Below are positions 61,014-64,000 of a DNA stretch of 64,000 nt, one piece after another. The DNA comes from Tatumella sp. JGM91 (GTDB lineage: Bacteria; Pseudomonadota; Gammaproteobacteria; Enterobacterales; Enterobacteriaceae): contig NZ_JAERJP010000005.1 of the NCBI RefSeq assembly GCF_018257575.1, forward strand, positions 124,001-188,000. Reading direction: 5' to 3'. Numbering within the stretch: position 1 is the first letter of the stretch; the number at the start of each line of letters is the position of its first letter. The position numbers and the translations under genes are program-made. The notes beneath the pieces are model-generated. The model was not told the origin of the DNA. It was given only the letters and a program-made list of their open reading frames with translations, and searched no databases.

Positions 61014-62390
61014 TTATGCCTGTACTGCGTGGCTGTGTGGTGCCTGAGTTGTCGACCCTTCCGGCAGATTTCGCAGTAACAGAGCGTAGTCGAGGCTGAT
61101 ATCCTGTGGTACCAACAGCCATACCTTATGGCCATCTCCCGGGGCGACCGCAGCGGGTTGCCGTTTGGCTGTTTGCATTTCCTGCAGAGTGAAAGTCAGG
61201 TTACCGGCAGGTGTCATGATTTCTAAACAGTCGTGCAGCAGAAATTTATTTTTTACCGCAACTTCCGCATAGTCACCCTGGCGCTGGCCGGTGAATTCAC
61301 CGACAAATTGCTGCCGGTCAGAGACAGAATATCCCTGCTGATAATTCTGGTAACTGTCATGGGTATGGCGGCGCAGAAAACCCTCGGTATAACCGCGGTG
61401 TGCCAGCCCTTCCAGTGTCTGTAACAAACTGGTATCAAAAGGCTTGCCTGCCGCAGCATCATCAATCGCCCGGCGATATACCTGTGCGGTGCGGGCACAA
61501 TAATAAAACGATTTGGTGCGGCCCTCGATTTTCAGCGAATGAACGCCCAACTGACTCAAACGTTCGACATGGGCCACGGCTCGCAGATCTTTTGAATTCA
61601 TAATATAAGTGCCGTGTTCATCTTCAAAAGCACTCATCGGCTCCTGCGGCCGCATTTTTTCGGTGATAAGGAAAACTTTGTCGGTGACTGGTCCGCTGCC
61701 AAGAGTCGGTTCAGCCTGTTTAACCGGAATCGGCGGGTATTTTTCGACGATATTACCGTTCAGATCCTCTTTACCTTCTTCCATCCGGTAATCCCAGCGG
61801 CAGGCATTGGTACAGGTTCCCTGATTAGGATCGCGTTTGTTCAGATATCCGGATAACAGGCAACGACCCGAATAGGCCATACATAACGCGCCATGGACGA
61901 AAACTTCCAGTTCCATTTCCGGTACCTGAGCGCGAATTTCGCCGATTTCTTCGAGAGATAACTCACGGGATAAAATAACCCGGCTAAGCCCCATCTGCTG
62001 CCAGAAACGAACCGTAGCCCAGTTAACAGCATTGGCCTGTACTGACAGATGGATAGCGATGTCGGGAAAGGCTTCACGCACCAGCATAATCAGCCCGGGA
62101 TCGGACATAATCAGTGCATCCGGCTGCATATCCACCACCGGTTGCAGATCACGGATAAAGGTTTTCAGCTTAGCGTTGTGCGGCGCAATGTTGACGACCA
62201 CATAAAACTTTTTACCGAGGGCATGAGCTTCCTGAATACCCTGCCGGAGATTCTCATGGCTGAATTCATTGTTGCGAACCCGCAGACTGTAACGTGGCTG
62301 ACCGGCATAGACAGCATCTGCACCGTAGGCAAATGCATAGCGCATATTTTTCAGGGTACCGGCGGGGGAAAGCAGTTCAGGCTTGGACAT
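61014..62390 (-). CDS. trhP: tRNA 5-hydroxyuridine modification protein TrhP (YegQ), U32 family
   Basis: TrhP is a U32-peptidase-family protein that hydroxylates U34 of several tRNAs using prephenate. The 458-residue protein starts MSKPELLSPAGTLKNMRYAF (62390, six bases after GAGA; an ATG two codons earlier at 62396 is possible). ADAVYAGQPRYSLRVRNNEF, HGALCMAYSGRCLLSGYLNKRDPNQGTCTNACRW with the Fe-S cysteines, and SLKIEGRTKSFYYCARTAQVYR are hallmark segments. In E. coli it lies near baeSR as yegQ. Confidence 0.96.
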   Translation of the reverse strand: MSKPELLSPAGTLKNMRYAFAYGADAVYAGQPRYSLRVRNNEFSHENLRQGIQEAHALGKKFYVVVNIAPHNAKLKTFIRDLQPVVDMQPDALIMSDPGLIMLVREAFPDIAIHLSVQANAVNWATVRFWQQMGLSRVILSRELSLEEIGEIRAQVPEMELEVFVHGALCMAYSGRCLLSGYLNKRDPNQGTCTNACRWDYRMEEGKEDLNGNIVEKYPPIPVKQAEPTLGSGPVTDKVFLITEKMRPQEPMSAFEDEHGTYIMNSKDLRAVAHVERLSQLGVHSLKIEGRTKSFYYCARTAQVYRRAIDDAAAGKPFDTSLLQTLEGLAHRGYTEGFLRRHTHDSYQNYQQGYSVSDRQQFVGEFTGQRQGDYAEVAVKNKFLLHDCLEIMTPAGNLTFTLQEMQTAKRQPAAVAPGDGHKVWLLVPQDISLDYALLLRNLPEGSTTQAPHSHAVQA

Positions 62391-62531
62391 GGTCATTCTC
62401 GTTTTCTGATATCAGGTCAGGACACTCAGTGAGTGTTATCCGGGACGAAAAAATTCGACCCTACAAAAAGAAGGGGAATTGTAGAGGGGGACGCTAACGA
62501 TGTAAATCACTTCGTGGCAGGATGACGCGGA

Positions 62532-63242
62532 TCAGTGAAGCCGGCTTTTGTCGGCATCCCAGCGATAACCGATACCATAAACAGCACGGATAAAAGTCTG
62601 GTCGCTGTCCAGATTTTCCAGCTTACGCCGCAGATTTTTAATATGACTGTCGATAGTCCGGTCGGTAACCACACGATAGTCATCGTACAGCAGGTTGAGC
62701 AATTGTTCGCGGGTAAAAACTTTACCCGGTTCCTGTGACAAGGTTTTCAGTAAGCGGAATTCGGCAGGTGTCAGCTCCAGGGGCTGATTTTCCCAGCTGG
62801 CCTGAAAACGTCCCGTATCAATCAGCAGCCCCGCAGGCCGGGTATACTGTGCTTCACGGCTTACCAGACAACGCCGCAGAATTATTTTCACCCGCGCCAC
62901 CACCTCCCGCGGGCTGAACGGCTTACATACATAGTCATCGGCACCAATTTCAAGGCCCAGCAGGCGATCGATTTCCTCACTGCGTGCTGTCAGCATAATG
63001 ACCGGCAGATCTGAAAACTGACGGAGTTCACGACAAATACTCAGCCCGTCTTTGCCCGGCAGCATCAGGTCAAGGATCATTAAATCGGGTTGCAGCATTT
63101 TTAGCTGGTAAATCGCCTCGTCACCACGGTGAATTACAGTGGTGCGGTAACCGGCAGCCTGCAAATAATCCACCAGCAGTTGTGCCAGCTTTGGCTCATC
63201 TTCAACGATCATAATATGTGCTGTCTGTAACTGCCCGGTCAT
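62532..63242 (-). CDS. baeR: Response regulator BaeR
   Basis: BaeR is the OmpR-type regulator of the envelope-stress system that controls mdtABC and spy in E. coli. The 236-residue protein starts [20 protein letters not shown] at 63242, within the ATGA overlap with the baeS stop. The phospho-Asp is in [13 protein letters not shown], the receiver Lys in [16 protein letters not shown], and the winged helix shows [26 protein letters not shown] and [15 protein letters not shown]. The strong match to E. coli BaeR ([16 protein letters not shown]) separates it from other OmpR relatives. Confidence 0.96.
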   Translation of the reverse strand: MTGQLQTAHIMIVEDEPKLAQLLVDYLQAAGYRTTVIHRGDEAIYQLKMLQPDLMILDLMLPGKDGLSICRELRQFSDLPVIMLTARSEEIDRLLGLEIGADDYVCKPFSPREVVARVKIILRRCLVSREAQYTRPAGLLIDTGRFQASWENQPLELTPAEFRLLKTLSQEPGKVFTREQLLNLLYDDYRVVTDRTIDSHIKNLRRKLENLDSDQTFIRAVYGIGYRWDADKSRLH

Positions 63243-64000
63243 AACGGTCGTCCGCCTGAAGTGAAAGGTAATATCACCCTGATAGTAACACCTCCGGTGA
63301 GCGAGTGCTGGCTGCTGATTGATCCCTGGTGCGCTTCGGCAATCGCCCGGCAAATAGCCAGCCCCAGACCGGAGCCGCCGCTGGCACGATTGCGGGAATC
63401 TTCTGCCCGGTAAAAACGTTCAAAAATATGCTGCTGTTGCTCTGTAGTCAGGCCCGGGGCACTGTCAGAAAACTGCAACAGCCAGTCATTTTCTTGCGCT
63501 GTCAGGCGAATCTCCAGGCTGCCGGGAGACCGGGTATAGCGCAGGCTGTTTTCCAGCAAATTGTGGCACAACTGGTTCAGTCTGTTGATATCACCATGGA
63601 ACGGTACCTCCGGAGGGCACTGGCACTCCAGAGACAGGCCTGCGGCGGTAAAGCGCGGGCGGAACGTTTCTGTAAGACTGGTCAGCAATTCGCTCAGGTC
63701 ACAGTCCATCATCTGGTAACGCAATGCACCGGCATCGGAGAGAGCCAGCTGGTGGAGATCATCGACCATTTTCTTCAGGATCATGACTTCACTCTGCAGG
63801 GATTGTATCGCCTCCGGGGTTAGCTTGCGGACACCATCCTGAATCGCTTCCAGTTCTCCCTGCAATATCGCCAGCGGCGTGCGCAGTTCATGAGAAATGT
63901 CAGCCATAAAGGCGCGGCGATTGGTTTCGGTTTTCTCCAGTGATTCGGCCAACTGATTAAAATCACGGGCCAGTTGCCCCAGTTCATCACCGGTGGTGAC
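63239..64000 (-). CDS. baeS: Sensor kinase BaeS (partial, N-terminus cut by window edge)
   Basis: BaeS is the membrane histidine kinase partner of BaeR. The window holds the last 253 residues, beginning in the HAMP/linker region ([20 protein letters not shown]). The phospho-His is in [16 protein letters not shown]. The N box is [18 protein letters not shown], followed by [12 protein letters not shown] in the G2 box. The reading frame is open to base 64000, so the sensor domain and both membrane helices lie outside. The stop overlaps baeR (ATGA). mdtABC, the usual operon partners, would be upstream beyond the window. Confidence 0.95.
   Translation of the reverse strand, partial: VTTGDELGQLARDFNQLAESLEKTETNRRAFMADISHELRTPLAILQGELEAIQDGVRKLTPEAIQSLQSEVMILKKMVDDLHQLALSDAGALRYQMMDCDLSELLTSLTETFRPRFTAAGLSLECQCPPEVPFHGDINRLNQLCHNLLENSLRYTRSPGSLEIRLTAQENDWLLQFSDSAPGLTTEQQQHIFERFYRAEDSRNRASGGSGLGLAICRAIAEAHQGSISSQHSLTGGVTIRVILPFTSGGRPL

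Overview
The window looks like a chromosome segment of an enterobacterium (order Enterobacterales). It carries the genes found around 47-50 min of the E. coli map in largely the same order but reversed: rcsB, rcsD, micF, ompC, apbE, alkB; then yejM, yejL, yejK, rplY, radD, rsuA, bcr, yejG; mepS, lpxT, yeiP, yeiW; fruBKA, nfo, yeiH, yeiE, lysP, yeiG, folE, yeiB, sanA, cdd, metG, apbC; and thiMD, yegS, trhP, baeRS. Base composition is near half GC by eye. Protein divergence from E. coli is moderate, so a member of Erwiniaceae (Tatumella, Pantoea or Erwinia-like) is my guess. The family and genus are inference; the order is secure.

Layout. 1-5.3 kb: Rcs phosphorelay (rcsB cut by the left edge, rcsD) and the divergent micF sRNA/ompC porin pair with OmpR-type sites. 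5.4-10.9 kb: a small candidate ORF, apbE, an alkB without ada and with a shortened lid, a stand-alone phosphopantetheinyl transferase, a GNAT, a LysR regulator and a DoxX protein. 11-12.7 kb: a DinI/MsgA-like gene under a LexA-type palindrome, a membrane diguanylate cyclase and tRNA-Pro(GGG). 12.7-26.2 kb: conserved housekeeping block with a frameshifted bcr, an inserted amino-acid permease and a frameshifted yeiW. 26.2-29.6 kb: accessory LysR/MFS/SDR cassette. 30-43.4 kb: fructose PTS operon with two Cra operators, nfo, yeiH/yeiE, lysP, yeiG with a PtrR-like regulator, folE, yeiB and an unusually long sanA. 43.5-52.6 kb: maeA, cdd, metG, apbC, a GNAT and the OxyR-type ahpCF operon. 52.6-56.4 kb: a very AT-rich leader followed by a tightly overlapping operon of two outer-membrane barrels and a DUF4056-like exported protein whose frame is broken. 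56.5-64 kb: dbpA, the TPP riboswitch with thiMD, yegS, trhP and baeR/baeS (baeS cut by the right edge).

Themes. Envelope homeostasis dominates (Rcs, OmpC/MicF, YejM, MepS, LpxT, SanA, BaeSR and the outer-membrane triad), with oxidative/alkylation defence (AhpCF, AlkB, Nfo, RadD) and sugar, nucleoside and vitamin metabolism. I found no insertion sequence, prophage, integrase or CRISPR array. Three genes (bcr, yeiW, the DUF4056 gene) each carry one single-base frameshift in otherwise well-preserved sequence, which points either to recent gene decay or to residual indel errors in the assembly. The best candidate for something undescribed is the outer-membrane triad at 53.0-56.4 kb.
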